Shown here: positions 27,829 through 36,125 of the stretch, piece by piece
Layout: each line of letters begins with the position of its first letter
Numbering within the stretch: position 1 is the first letter of the stretch
Assembly: GCF_003263515.1 (NCBI RefSeq)
Contig: NZ_JYDE01000019.1
Location: 172,086 to 236,085 of the forward strand
Length of the DNA: 64,000 nucleotides
Direction of reading: 5' to 3'
DNA from: Rahnella inusitata
GTDB taxonomy: Bacteria; Pseudomonadota; Gammaproteobacteria; Enterobacterales; Enterobacteriaceae
The notes under the pieces: generated by a model
What the model saw: only the letters and a program-made list of their open reading frames with translations
Databases searched by the model: none
What the model was told of the DNA's origin: nothing
Program-made: the position numbers and the translations under genes

Positions 27829-28043
27829 GACGTCCTCTCGTTAATCATTCAAAACGCCCTATCAGTAAAAAGCATCACCTGCCTAAAAATTGCATCTTAT
27901 GGCGTGGCTGTAAAGCTGATAGCGTCAGTCTTGTTATAAATAATGCGTTGTTATTCAGTTGATTACGTGACGCATGTCGCATTTTATCTTTCGCCCGACA
28001 GTGAGAACCTCTGACACGGTGATAACAAAAAGGGATATCCGCT

Positions 28044-29234
28044 ATGAAAAGTCGTTCCCTGATGATTTTCCTGCTGTTTGTCGGCTATGTGGTGGTGTAT
28101 ATCGACAAAACGGTGATGGGCTTCGCGCTGCTGCCAATCGAGCGCGAATTTAATCTGCAACCAGAGCAACTGGGATATATCACCGGGATTTTCTTCCTGG
28201 CGTATTCGCTGTTTCAAATCCCTGCGGGCTGGCTGAACGACCGCTTCGGTTATAAAAAAGTGCTGGCACTGTCGCTGTGCCTGCTCGGTGGATTTGCGTT
28301 ATGTTTCGGCGTGTTAGGATTCAGCCTCGGCCTGCTGGTGACATTCCGCTTTCTGTCGGGTATTGGCCATTCGGGTTATCCCTCGTCGTGCGCCAAAGCG
28401 GTGGTGTCGAATTTCGCCGTGGAAAAACGTACGTTTGCACAGTCCATTTTGCTCTCCTCCGCCGGGCTGGCGATGACTGCCGGGCCGCTGATTGCGGTCT
28501 TTGCGTTGGACAGCGTCGGCTGGCGTGGCTCATTTTCGATTCTCGGGCTGATGGCGTTCGTGATTGCCGCCGCGATTATTGTCTTCGTGCCGAATCCACC
28601 TGCAGCACAACCCCGCTCCGGCGCGGTGACCGGCTACCGCGATCTGCTGAAAAACCCGATCGTCCTGCTGCTGTTCGTCTCCATTTTCTGCATCAACATT
28701 CCTTCCTACGGCCTGATGGCGTGGTTGCCGAAATATCTGGTGCAGCAGCGCGGTATGTCGCTCGACGTCTCCGGCATGGTGGTGGCCACCGGCGGGCTCG
28801 GCATCTGGATTTCGTCGCTGGCGACCGGCTGGCTGGTGGGGCGCTACATGCAAGGCAATGAACCGAAGGTTATTTTCTGCTGCGCGCTGCTCAGCGCCCT
28901 GTGCATCTGGCTGGTGTATACCTCAACGTCTGCGGTGACCGCCGGTCTCTTCCTTTTCCTCGGCTACATTTTCCTGATGGCGGCGTTCGTCACTGTTTTC
29001 ACGCTGCCGATGAAACGCCTGCCTTCAGAAGTCATGGGCGCTGCAATGGGGATAATTAATACCGGCGGTACGCTCGGCGGATTTGTGGCGCCGATTGCGA
29101 TGGGATATTTGATCACCGTTAGTCACGGATATCTCTCAACATTTGTTTTTCTGGCGCTGGCGATGGTGGTGGCCGGTCTGGCGATCCTGCCGCTGGCGAT
29201 GAAACCGCGCGCAACGCTGCGTGATGCGGCTTAA
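28044..29234 (+). CDS. MFS transporter
   Basis: A 396-residue major facilitator with about 12 hydrophobic segments in two halves. The loop after helix 2 reads NDRFGYKKV, the conserved MFS loop motif, and helix 5 region GIGHSGYPSSCAK is family-like. It is closest in look to anion:cation or organic-acid symporters rather than drug exporters, an impression not a search result. It is 15 bp upstream of the M20 hydrolase and divergent from the LysR gene, suggesting uptake of a conjugate cleaved by the hydrolase. Confidence 0.85.
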   Translation: MKSRSLMIFLLFVGYVVVYIDKTVMGFALLPIEREFNLQPEQLGYITGIFFLAYSLFQIPAGWLNDRFGYKKVLALSLCLLGGFALCFGVLGFSLGLLVTFRFLSGIGHSGYPSSCAKAVVSNFAVEKRTFAQSILLSSAGLAMTAGPLIAVFALDSVGWRGSFSILGLMAFVIAAAIIVFVPNPPAAQPRSGAVTGYRDLLKNPIVLLLFVSIFCINIPSYGLMAWLPKYLVQQRGMSLDVSGMVVATGGLGIWISSLATGWLVGRYMQGNEPKVIFCCALLSALCIWLVYTSTSAVTAGLFLFLGYIFLMAAFVTVFTLPMKRLPSEVMGAAMGIINTGGTLGGFVAPIAMGYLITVSHGYLSTFVFLALAMVVAGLAILPLAMKPRATLRDAA

Positions 29235-29249
29235 CTGAGGAGAAGTGTG

Positions 29250-30434
29250 ATGACTATTAATTTCGATGCGATGCTGGCTGAGGTCAAAACAGACGTGTTG
29301 CGCTGGCGCAGACATATTCATGCTCATCCTGAGCTGTCATTTCAGGAGCATAAAACCGCAGATTATATCGCTCAACAGCTGGAAAGCTTCGGCGGTCTGG
29401 TTCTGACACGCCTGACGCCCAACAGCGTGGTGGCGGATTTACAGGGCGCACATCCGGGGCCGAGATATGCCCTGCGGGCGGATATCGACGCCTTACCGAT
29501 TCAGGAAGAAAACGACGAGCCGTTCTGTTCGACAGTGCCGGGCGTCATGCACGCCTGCGGCCATGATGCGCACACCGCGATGCTGCTGGGCGCGGCGAAA
29601 GTGCTGACGCAGTGTCAGTCCGCGCTGCACGGTTCGGTGCGATTCATCTTTCAGCACGCCGAGGAGCTGCCACCGGGCGGCGCGCAGGAGCTGGTGGAGT
29701 TAGGTGTGCTCGACGGCGTGGAGAAAATCTTTGGCCTGCACGTAATGCCTAATTCTCCGACGGGCGAAGTCGGTCTGAAAGAGGGCGTTTTCTGCGCCTC
29801 CACCGATAATTTCGACATCACCATTACCGGCAAAGGCGGCCATGGTTCAATGCCGCATCTGTGCATCGATCCGGTCGTGATTGGTGCGGAAGTGGTGACG
29901 GCGTTGCAAAACGTGGTGGCGCGCCGCATTGATCCGCTTCAGGTGCCGGTGTTGACTATCGCGACCTTCCAGACTGGCGAAAGCTATAACGTCATTCCTG
30001 AGCGCGTGAAGCTGGCCGGGACGCTGCGCACTCATCACAGTGGCGTGCGCGAGCAGGTACCGCAGCTGATGGAGCAGATTATTGCGGGGATTACCGCGGC
30101 GCACGGGGCGCAGTATGAGATTCACTGGACGCGCGGCTACGTCAATGGCGATAACCATCCCGACGCCTGTGCGATTGCGCGTCAGGTGATTGTTAAAACG
30201 CTGGGTGCGGGGGCGCTGCGTGAAGTGTCAGAACCGCTGTTTGGCGGTGAAGATTTCTCGTCTTATCAGCAAAAAGTGCCGGGCTGCTTCCTGTTTATCG
30301 GCAGCGGTAACGAGAAAATCGGCGCGACTTATGGCGTGCATAACCCGCGTTTCCGCCTCGACGAAGAGGCATTGCAAATCGGCGTGAAACTGCACGTCGG
30401 TTTCATTCAGCAGTTGCTGATGAATGACGCCTGA
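29250..30434 (+). CDS. M20-family amidohydrolase (IAA-amino-acid hydrolase type)
   Basis: A 394-residue dinuclear metal hydrolase of the M20D/amidohydrolase family, which cleaves N-acyl or aryl amide bonds of amino acid conjugates. Motifs: HPELSFQEH near residue 27, the metal-binding ACGHDAH, the catalytic EELPPGG, HVMPN, and GGEDFSSY near the C-terminus. The ATG at 29250 follows GAGGAGAAG by about 6 bp. The substrate could be an indoleacetyl, aminobenzoyl or other acyl-amino acid; sequence cannot decide. Its stop is 6 bp from the convergent prkB stop. Confidence 0.88.
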   Translation: MTINFDAMLAEVKTDVLRWRRHIHAHPELSFQEHKTADYIAQQLESFGGLVLTRLTPNSVVADLQGAHPGPRYALRADIDALPIQEENDEPFCSTVPGVMHACGHDAHTAMLLGAAKVLTQCQSALHGSVRFIFQHAEELPPGGAQELVELGVLDGVEKIFGLHVMPNSPTGEVGLKEGVFCASTDNFDITITGKGGHGSMPHLCIDPVVIGAEVVTALQNVVARRIDPLQVPVLTIATFQTGESYNVIPERVKLAGTLRTHHSGVREQVPQLMEQIIAGITAAHGAQYEIHWTRGYVNGDNHPDACAIARQVIVKTLGAGALREVSEPLFGGEDFSSYQQKVPGCFLFIGSGNEKIGATYGVHNPRFRLDEEALQIGVKLHVGFIQQLLMNDA

Positions 30435-30440
30435 TCCCGC

Positions 30441-31310
30441 TTACTCGATTTTCTTCCCTTCCATCAGGCGCTGCACCAGCGGCGCCATAATCAGCTCCAT
30501 CGCCAGCCCCATTTTGCCGCCCGGTACTACCAGCGTTTTGATATGTGAAATAAATGAGCCCTGCAACATCGCCAGCAGATACGGGAAATCAATGTCGTCG
30601 AGACCCTGAAAGTGGATCACCACGAAGCTTTCATCCAGTGACGGAATGGCTTTGGCGGCAAACGGGTTTGAGGTATCGATGGTCGGCACACGCTGGAAGT
30701 TGATGTGCGTGCGGGAAAACTGCGGGGTGATGTAGCTGATATAATCGTCCATCGACCGCACCACTGAATCCATCACCGCCTCGCGGGAATGGCCGCGTTC
30801 GCCGGTATCGCGCACCAGTTTCTGGATCCACTCAAGGTTAACGATTGGGACCACACCCACCAGTAAATCAACCTGCGCGGCGACGTCAATTTTGTCCGCG
30901 ACCACACCGCCGTGCAGCCCCTCGTAGAATAAAATGTCGGTTGGCTCAGGCAGTGCCTGCCACGGCGTAAAGGTCCCCGGCACCTGATTGTAAGGAACGG
31001 CTTCGTCATAAGTATGCAAATATTTGCGCGAACGCCCGGTACCGGTCTGGCCGTATTCTATAAAGCTTTTTTCCAGCAGACCGAAGTCATTGGCTTCCGG
31101 CCCGAAATAGCTGATATGACGCCCCAGATCGCGCGCCTTACGGATCGCCGCATCCATCTCAGGGCGGGTGAAATGATGAAAACTGTCGCCTTCCAGCTCG
31201 GCCGCGCGCAGGCCAAGCTGTTGGAATATCTTACGAAAAGCCAGGCTGGTGGTGGTGGTGCCTGCACCGCTCGAACCGGTGACTGCAATAACAGGATGTT
31301 TGGCTGACAT
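30441..31310 (-). CDS. prkB: Probable phosphoribulokinase PrkB
   Basis: A 289-residue P-loop kinase of the phosphoribulokinase/uridine kinase family with Walker A GSSGAGTTT at residues 12-20. Length equals E. coli PrkB, which has no Calvin-cycle partner and whose physiological substrate is unsettled. In E. coli it lies between crp-yhfA and yheU; here the gnt-glg block separates it from yheU by about 14 kb. The 358-bp gap 31311-31668 upstream holds the gntK terminator but no gene I can support. Confidence 0.93.
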   Translation of the reverse strand: MSAKHPVIAVTGSSGAGTTTTSLAFRKIFQQLGLRAAELEGDSFHHFTRPEMDAAIRKARDLGRHISYFGPEANDFGLLEKSFIEYGQTGTGRSRKYLHTYDEAVPYNQVPGTFTPWQALPEPTDILFYEGLHGGVVADKIDVAAQVDLLVGVVPIVNLEWIQKLVRDTGERGHSREAVMDSVVRSMDDYISYITPQFSRTHINFQRVPTIDTSNPFAAKAIPSLDESFVVIHFQGLDDIDFPYLLAMLQGSFISHIKTLVVPGGKMGLAMELIMAPLVQRLMEGKKIE

Positions 31311-31602
31311 AATGCGCTTTTCTCCATAAAGGTGATGCTGGCAGGCGTGTCGCGGTCTTTTCTGTGGTCGAAGACCTGGCGTCCACGCTGCGCATAATTA
31401 CGCCTATTGTTACCATATTTATTCGAGAAGTGACAGGCGACCGCCGGTTATTTCAGCGACCTGGATTGCGGGTTGGGTCTGTTGACCGACGACTAACATA
31501 AATAAAATAAAATCAATGCGATAAACAAAATCATGGAAAGCTAAATCTGATGAAAGGAATTAAATATCGGCAGAGCAAGGCGGGAGGTGATTTTTAATGC
31601 AT

Positions 31603-31640
31603 AAAAAAATCCGTAATCGCATCAACGTATTACGGATTTT
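31603..31640 (-). terminator. Terminator after gntK
   Basis: On the minus strand AAAATCCGTAAT and ATTACGGATTTT form a 12-bp stem with an 11-base loop, followed by more T bases. It lies 29 bp after the gntK stop. Confidence 0.88.
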
Positions 31641-31668
31641 CATAAAGACCGTTGTGGGAGGCAAAAAA

Positions 31669-32184
31669 CTACTTCTTCACCGTCTTCAGCGCGGCCACGC
31701 AGCGATCGACCACGCCGTCGAACTTATGATCGATATTGACGCGCAGGACATCTGGTTCGTCTTCGCCTGGCTCTTCGAGCGCATCGAACTGGCTTCTCAG
31801 TAGTTCGGTCGGCATGAAGTGCCCGGCGCGCGCTTTCAGGCGATCGGCGATCACGTCAAAACTGCCTTTCATGTAGATGAATACCATGCCTTCATTGTCT
31901 TTACGCAGCGCATCGCGATAGCGGCGTTTCAGGGCAGAACAGACAATGACGCCGGTTTCGTTTTTATGGCGCAGGCTGTAGGCCGCATCGTTTAAGCGTA
32001 ACAACCAGGGTGCACGATCGTCGTCGTTCAGTGGTGTGCCGCTGGCCATCTTTTGAATATTGGCGCGGGGATGAAGATCATCACCGTCGATGAATTTCGC
32101 GTTGATTTCTCGGGCCAGTGCCGCGCCGACGGTGGATTTACCGCTGCCTGACACGCCCATCAGAATGATGCTTTGTCCTGCCAT
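31669..32184 (-). CDS. gntK: Gluconokinase
   Basis: Phosphorylates gluconate to 6-phosphogluconate for the Entner-Doudoroff and pentose phosphate pathways. The 171-residue P-loop kinase has GVSGSGKST at residues 10-18 and the gluconate-binding segment DGDDLHPRANIQKM near 34-47. It is divergent from gntT across two GntR operators. The E. coli order gntR-gntK-gntU is not kept: gntR is not adjacent and must lie outside the window. Confidence 0.96.
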   Translation of the reverse strand: MAGQSIILMGVSGSGKSTVGAALAREINAKFIDGDDLHPRANIQKMASGTPLNDDDRAPWLLRLNDAAYSLRHKNETGVIVCSALKRRYRDALRKDNEGMVFIYMKGSFDVIADRLKARAGHFMPTELLRSQFDALEEPGEDEPDVLRVNIDHKFDGVVDRCVAALKTVKK

Positions 32185-32235
32185 AAGTATGATCTCTATC
32201 CCAAAATGAAAATTTTGACTGCGTAGTGAGTCCTA

Positions 32236-32241
32236 ATATTA
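32236..32241 (-). promoter_or_regulatory. Predicted -10 element of gntK
   Basis: TAATAT on the minus strand would place the start near 32229, putting the CRP-site centre about 60 bp upstream, a class I position, with the GntR operators over the -35 region. Inference from spacing. Confidence 0.4.
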
Positions 32242-32243
32242 GC

Positions 32244-32273
32244 ATGTTACCGGTATCATGATACCGGTAACAA
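32244..32273. promoter_or_regulatory. Two overlapping GntR operators
   Basis: ATGTTACCGGTATCAT (32244-32259) and ATGATACCGGTAACAA (32258-32273) overlap by 2 bp. Both match the GntR palindrome ATGTTACC-GGTAACAT known from E. coli gnt genes with one or two changes. They lie in the 246-bp interval between divergent gntK and gntT. Confidence 0.85.
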
Positions 32274-32280
32274 ATGGAGA

Positions 32281-32296
32281 TGTGACTAATATCACA
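32281..32296. promoter_or_regulatory. CRP binding site between gntK and gntT
   Basis: TGTGACTAATATCACA is a perfect TGTGA-N6-TCACA core, 8 bp from the GntR operators and 135 bp before gntT. It predicts catabolite activation of one or both genes. Confidence 0.88.
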
Positions 32297-32430
32297 AAGG
32301 AATGCACTGCTGTTTTAGCGGTCGCGGTCTGTACCCGTTGCACTGTTAATTCCTACAACATGTTGAAAATTAAAAACAATGCGTCGCTCATTGGATTACT
32401 GCACCAGAGCGACAGCATGAGGGGAAGAAT

Positions 32431-33747
32431 ATGCCACTAATTATTGTAGCGGTGGGCGTCGCACTGCTCTTATTACTGATGATTCGGTTCAAGCTCAACG
32501 GCTTCATCGCACTGATTCTGGTCGCGCTGGCGGTGGGCATCATGCAAGGCATGCCGGTCGATAAAGTCATTACCTCCATTAAAAATGGGGTCGGCGGTAC
32601 GCTGGGCAGTCTGGCGCTGATCATGGGCTTTGGTGCCATGCTCGGTAAAATGCTGGCCGACTGCGGGGGTGCACAACGGATTGCCACCACGCTTATCGAG
32701 AAATTTGGTCGTGAACACATTCAGTGGGCGATCGTGCTGACCGGTTTTATCGTCGGTTTTGCGCTGTTCTATGAAGTGGGCTTCGTTCTTATGTTGCCGC
32801 TGGTGTTTACCGTCGCCGCAGCTGCGCGTCTGCCGCTGCTGTATGTCGGCGTGCCGATGGCGGCGGCGTTATCCGTCACCCACGGTTTCCTGCCTCCGCA
32901 TCCGGGGCCGACGGCAATTGCCACTATCTTCCACGCCGATATGGGCAAAACGCTGTTATACGGTTCACTGCTGGCGGTACCAACGGTGATTCTGGCCGGG
33001 CCGGTGTATGCGCGCTTCCTGAAAGGGATCGATAAACCGGTGCCAGAAGGTCTGTTCAATCCAAAAACCTTTACGGAACAAGAGATGCCAAGTTTTGGCG
33101 TCAGCGTTGCGACGTCTCTGGTGCCGGTCATTCTGATGGCGTTCCGCGCCGTCTGCGAAATGATCCTGCCGAAGGGCCATCCCGTGCTGGCGTACGCTGA
33201 ATTCTTCGGCGACCCGGTGATGGCAACGCTGATTGCAGTGCTCATCGCTATCTTCACCTTCGGCCTGAACCGTGGCCGTAAGATGGAAGACGTGATGGCG
33301 ACGGTCAGTGATTCCATCAAAATTATTGCCATGATGCTGTTGATCATTGGCGGTGGCGGTGCGTTCAAACAGGTGCTGGTCGACAGCGGTATCGAGAAAT
33401 ATATCGCCGCAATGATGGACGGCAGTACGTTGTCGCCAATCCTGCTGGCGTGGTCGATCGCTGCGGTGCTGCGTATTGCGCTGGGTTCTGCCACGGTAGC
33501 AGCGATTACGGCAGGCGGTATTGCTGCGCCACTTATCGCCACTACCGGCGTCAGCCCTGAGCTGATGGTGATCGCCGTCGGTTCCGGCAGCGTGATTTTC
33601 TCACACGTGAACGATCCGGGCTTCTGGCTGTTCAAGGAATATTTCAACCTGAGCATCGTCGAAACCTTTAAATCCTGGTCCGTCCTGGAAACCATTATTT
33701 CCCTGTGCGGCCTCGGCGGATGTTTGTTGCTGTCGATGGTGGTGTGA
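32431..33747 (+). CDS. gntT: High-affinity gluconate:proton symporter
   Basis: A 438-residue inner-membrane permease of the GntP family with about 12-14 hydrophobic helices. Length and sequence follow E. coli GntT closely, for example GKMLADCGGAQRIATTL, GFLPPHPGPTAIATIF and SHVNDPGFWLFKEYF; this favours GntT over GntU. It transports gluconate for GntK. Transcription is expected to be repressed by GntR and activated by CRP through the sites upstream. Its 3' end meets a bidirectional terminator shared with yhgN. Confidence 0.95.
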   Translation: MPLIIVAVGVALLLLLMIRFKLNGFIALILVALAVGIMQGMPVDKVITSIKNGVGGTLGSLALIMGFGAMLGKMLADCGGAQRIATTLIEKFGREHIQWAIVLTGFIVGFALFYEVGFVLMLPLVFTVAAAARLPLLYVGVPMAAALSVTHGFLPPHPGPTAIATIFHADMGKTLLYGSLLAVPTVILAGPVYARFLKGIDKPVPEGLFNPKTFTEQEMPSFGVSVATSLVPVILMAFRAVCEMILPKGHPVLAYAEFFGDPVMATLIAVLIAIFTFGLNRGRKMEDVMATVSDSIKIIAMMLLIIGGGGAFKQVLVDSGIEKYIAAMMDGSTLSPILLAWSIAAVLRIALGSATVAAITAGGIAAPLIATTGVSPELMVIAVGSGSVIFSHVNDPGFWLFKEYFNLSIVETFKSWSVLETIISLCGLGGCLLLSMVV

Positions 33748-33765
33748 CAGGAAAACGACAGTAAT

Positions 33766-33796
33766 AAAAAAGGCGAGCCAACCGGCTCGCCTTTTT
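33766..33796. terminator. Bidirectional terminator between gntT and yhgN
   Basis: AAAAAAGGCGAGCC and GGCTCGCCTTTTT pair around an AACC loop. A runs on the left and T runs on the right let it work on both strands. Confidence 0.92.
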
Positions 33797-33811
33797 CGTT
33801 TCTGACATCGG

Positions 33812-34405
33812 CTAAATCTTCAAATACGCCCTGATCCCATCGAGGAACATCTGGGTCGAAAGCATAACCAGAATCAGGCCCATCAGGCGTTCGAGAGCGC
33901 TGACGCCCTTGTCGCCGAGCAGGCGCAGGAACAGGTTCGACAGCAGCAAGATTGCCATCGACAGGCCCCAGGCGATAAACAATGCCAGCGTCAGGTGGCT
34001 CATCTGGTTCGGATATTGGTGCGAGAGCAGCATCAGCGTGGCGAGAATCGACGGACCGGCGACCAGCGGGATGGCCATCGGCACGAGGAAAGGTTCTTCC
34101 CCCGCGGATAGACCGGTACTGCTCTTCTCTTCGGACGGGAAAATCATTTTGATGGCGATCAGAAACAGAATGATGCCGCCGGAAATCGAGACGGTTTCAG
34201 TGCGCAGATTCAGGAACGACAGGATTTTTTCCCCGGCGAACAGGAAAATCAGCATCAGCAGCAGGGCAATCAGCATTTCGCGGATCAGCACCACGCGACG
34301 GCGTTTCGGGTCGAGATGTTTTAACACTGACATGAAAATCGGTAAATTGCCCAGCGGATCCATAATTAAAAACAGCAAGATGGTTGCTGAAATCATTTCG
34401 GTCAT
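33812..34405 (-). CDS. yhgN: MarC-family inner-membrane protein YhgN
   Basis: A 197-residue membrane protein with about six hydrophobic segments, of the MarC (UPF0056) family. The N-terminus MTEMISATILLFLIMDPLGNLPIF carries the conserved DPLGNLP. E. coli YhgN is the same length and also sits next to asd. The family has no proven transport substrate. It is divergent from asd across 215 bp. Confidence 0.92.
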   Translation of the reverse strand: MTEMISATILLFLIMDPLGNLPIFMSVLKHLDPKRRRVVLIREMLIALLLMLIFLFAGEKILSFLNLRTETVSISGGIILFLIAIKMIFPSEEKSSTGLSAGEEPFLVPMAIPLVAGPSILATLMLLSHQYPNQMSHLTLALFIAWGLSMAILLLSNLFLRLLGDKGVSALERLMGLILVMLSTQMFLDGIRAYLKI

Positions 34406-34620
34406 GACTACCTCAGAATGATAAAACGCCTGTTATAAGTTGTGCTGCTATTAAACGCTGCACTATTGATTAAATTCACTTGCCACTTCTAGTACATTTT
34501 GTAAGGTGGTAGACCAGCGCGGAAACAGAGCATGGCGCATCACAAAAAAGCGCCAACTTAGTGCAAACGCGTGTTCAAGCAGTTTTACACAGCTATCACC
34601 CTCAGGGCAGGACAGTCATT

Positions 34621-35724
34621 ATGAAAAATGTAGGTTTCGTTGGTTGGCGCGGGATGGTCGGTTCTGTACTCATGCAACGCATGATTGAAGAACGCGATTT
34701 CGACGCTATCCGTCCGGTATTCTTCTCCACCTCTCAGCACGGTCAGGCCGCTCCGGACTTTACGGGTCAGACTGGCACCTTGCAGGATGCTTATGATCTG
34801 GACGCACTGAGTGCGCTGGACATTATCATCACCTGTCAGGGCGGCGATTATACCAATGAAATCTATCCGAAGCTGCGTGAAATCGGTTGGTCAGGCTACT
34901 GGATCGACGCAGCATCCTCTCTGAGAATGAAGGATGACGCGATAATCATCCTCGACCCGGTTAACAGCGCAGTGATCCATCAGGGCATCGATAAAGGCAT
35001 TAAAACCTTTGTTGGCGGTAACTGTACCGTCAGCCTGATGCTGATGTCCCTTGGCGGCCTGTTCGCTAACGACCTGATTGAGTGGGCGTCGGTTGCGACC
35101 TATCAGGCGGCTTCCGGCGGCGGCGCGCGTCACATGCGCGAGCTGCTGACCCAAATGGGTATGCTGCACAACAGCGTGGCGAAGGAGCTGGAAAACCCGG
35201 CATCTGCCATCCTGGATATCGAACGTAAAGTCACCGCGCTGACCCGCAGTGGCACGTTGCCGACCGATAACTTCGGCGTTCCGCTGGCCGGTGGTCTGAT
35301 CCCGTGGATCGACAAGCAGCTCGATAACGGCCAGACCAAAGAAGAGTGGAAAGGTCAGGCGGAAACCAACAAAATTCTCGGTACCTCGAGCATCATTCCG
35401 GTAGACGGTCTGTGTGTCCGTATCGGCGCACTGCGCTGCCATAGCCAGGCGTTCACCCTGAAACTGAAAAAAGACGTGTCGATCCCTGAAATAGAGCAAA
35501 TGCTGGCGACGCACAACGACTGGGTTCGCGTGATCCCGAACGACCGTGAACTGTCGATGCGCGAACTGACTCCGGCCGCGGTGACAGGCACGATGAACAC
35601 GCCGGTCGGCCGTCTGCGTAAGCTAAATATGGGCCCACAATATCTGTCTGCGTTCACCGTCGGTGACCAGCTGCTGTGGGGCGCGGCAGAGCCTTTACGC
35701 CGTATGTTACGCATTCTTTTGTAA
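34621..35724 (+). CDS. asd: Aspartate-semialdehyde dehydrogenase
   Basis: Reduces aspartyl phosphate to aspartate semialdehyde, the branch point to lysine, diaminopimelate, methionine and threonine. ATG 34621 gives 367 residues, the E. coli length, starting [15 protein letters not shown] with the NADP-binding glycine motif; an upstream in-frame start adds 20 residues with no homology. The catalytic cysteine is Cys135 in GGNCTVSLM. Asd is normally essential through the cell wall. It lies upstream of the glg operon as in E. coli, separated by a terminator. Confidence 0.97.
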   Translation: MKNVGFVGWRGMVGSVLMQRMIEERDFDAIRPVFFSTSQHGQAAPDFTGQTGTLQDAYDLDALSALDIIITCQGGDYTNEIYPKLREIGWSGYWIDAASSLRMKDDAIIILDPVNSAVIHQGIDKGIKTFVGGNCTVSLMLMSLGGLFANDLIEWASVATYQAASGGGARHMRELLTQMGMLHNSVAKELENPASAILDIERKVTALTRSGTLPTDNFGVPLAGGLIPWIDKQLDNGQTKEEWKGQAETNKILGTSSIIPVDGLCVRIGALRCHSQAFTLKLKKDVSIPEIEQMLATHNDWVRVIPNDRELSMRELTPAAVTGTMNTPVGRLRKLNMGPQYLSAFTVGDQLLWGAAEPLRRMLRILL

Positions 35725-35761
35725 GCCGCCCGTTTACGGCCAGCGGCGCCGTTTTCAACTC

Positions 35762-35791
35762 AACGGGACACCAGCACGGTGTCCCGTTTTT
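35762..35791 (+). terminator. Terminator after asd
   Basis: AACGGGACAC and GTGTCCCGTT form a 10-bp stem followed by T bases, 38 bp after the asd stop. Confidence 0.9.
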
Positions 35792-36125
35792 GTTTCAGTC
35801 ATCAATCACTTCACCGTTTATCCGCATTTTGCCAGCGCATCTCTCTGTATTTCATTTTGAGATAAATTCCTCGGTTTCTTCCCGCTGAATTCTTCAACCT
35901 TTGTCTATGCTTAGTAGAAGAGCTAAGCCTCTTTGAGAAGCTGAAACAGACACTTATTTAGAAAGTGTGAGCACAGGCGCAATCGCGCACCTTTTGGCAA
36001 AACTGAAACCGGACGAGATCACAAAGCAACGATAAAAAGGGGAGCACACTGGGATCACGTTTCGCATTGAGTACCTGAATGATTTTATTGGATTTATTGA
36101 TTTAATTAATCATAGGACGAAATTC
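35792..36125 (+). promoter_or_regulatory. Long upstream region of the glg operon
   Basis: About 330 bp between the asd terminator and glgB hold no gene. I see two short hairpins, GCTTAG/CTAAGC (35909-35928) and ACACTT/AAGTGT (35950-35968), and GGA-containing purine runs near 36039-36055. A long structured leader is suggested, but no promoter or operator stands out. Confidence 0.35.

Noticed and set aside
32431..33747. GntU, low-affinity gluconate permease
   Set aside because: Length (438) and sequence follow GntT, and the gene is divergent from gntK rather than downstream of it as gntU is in E. coli.
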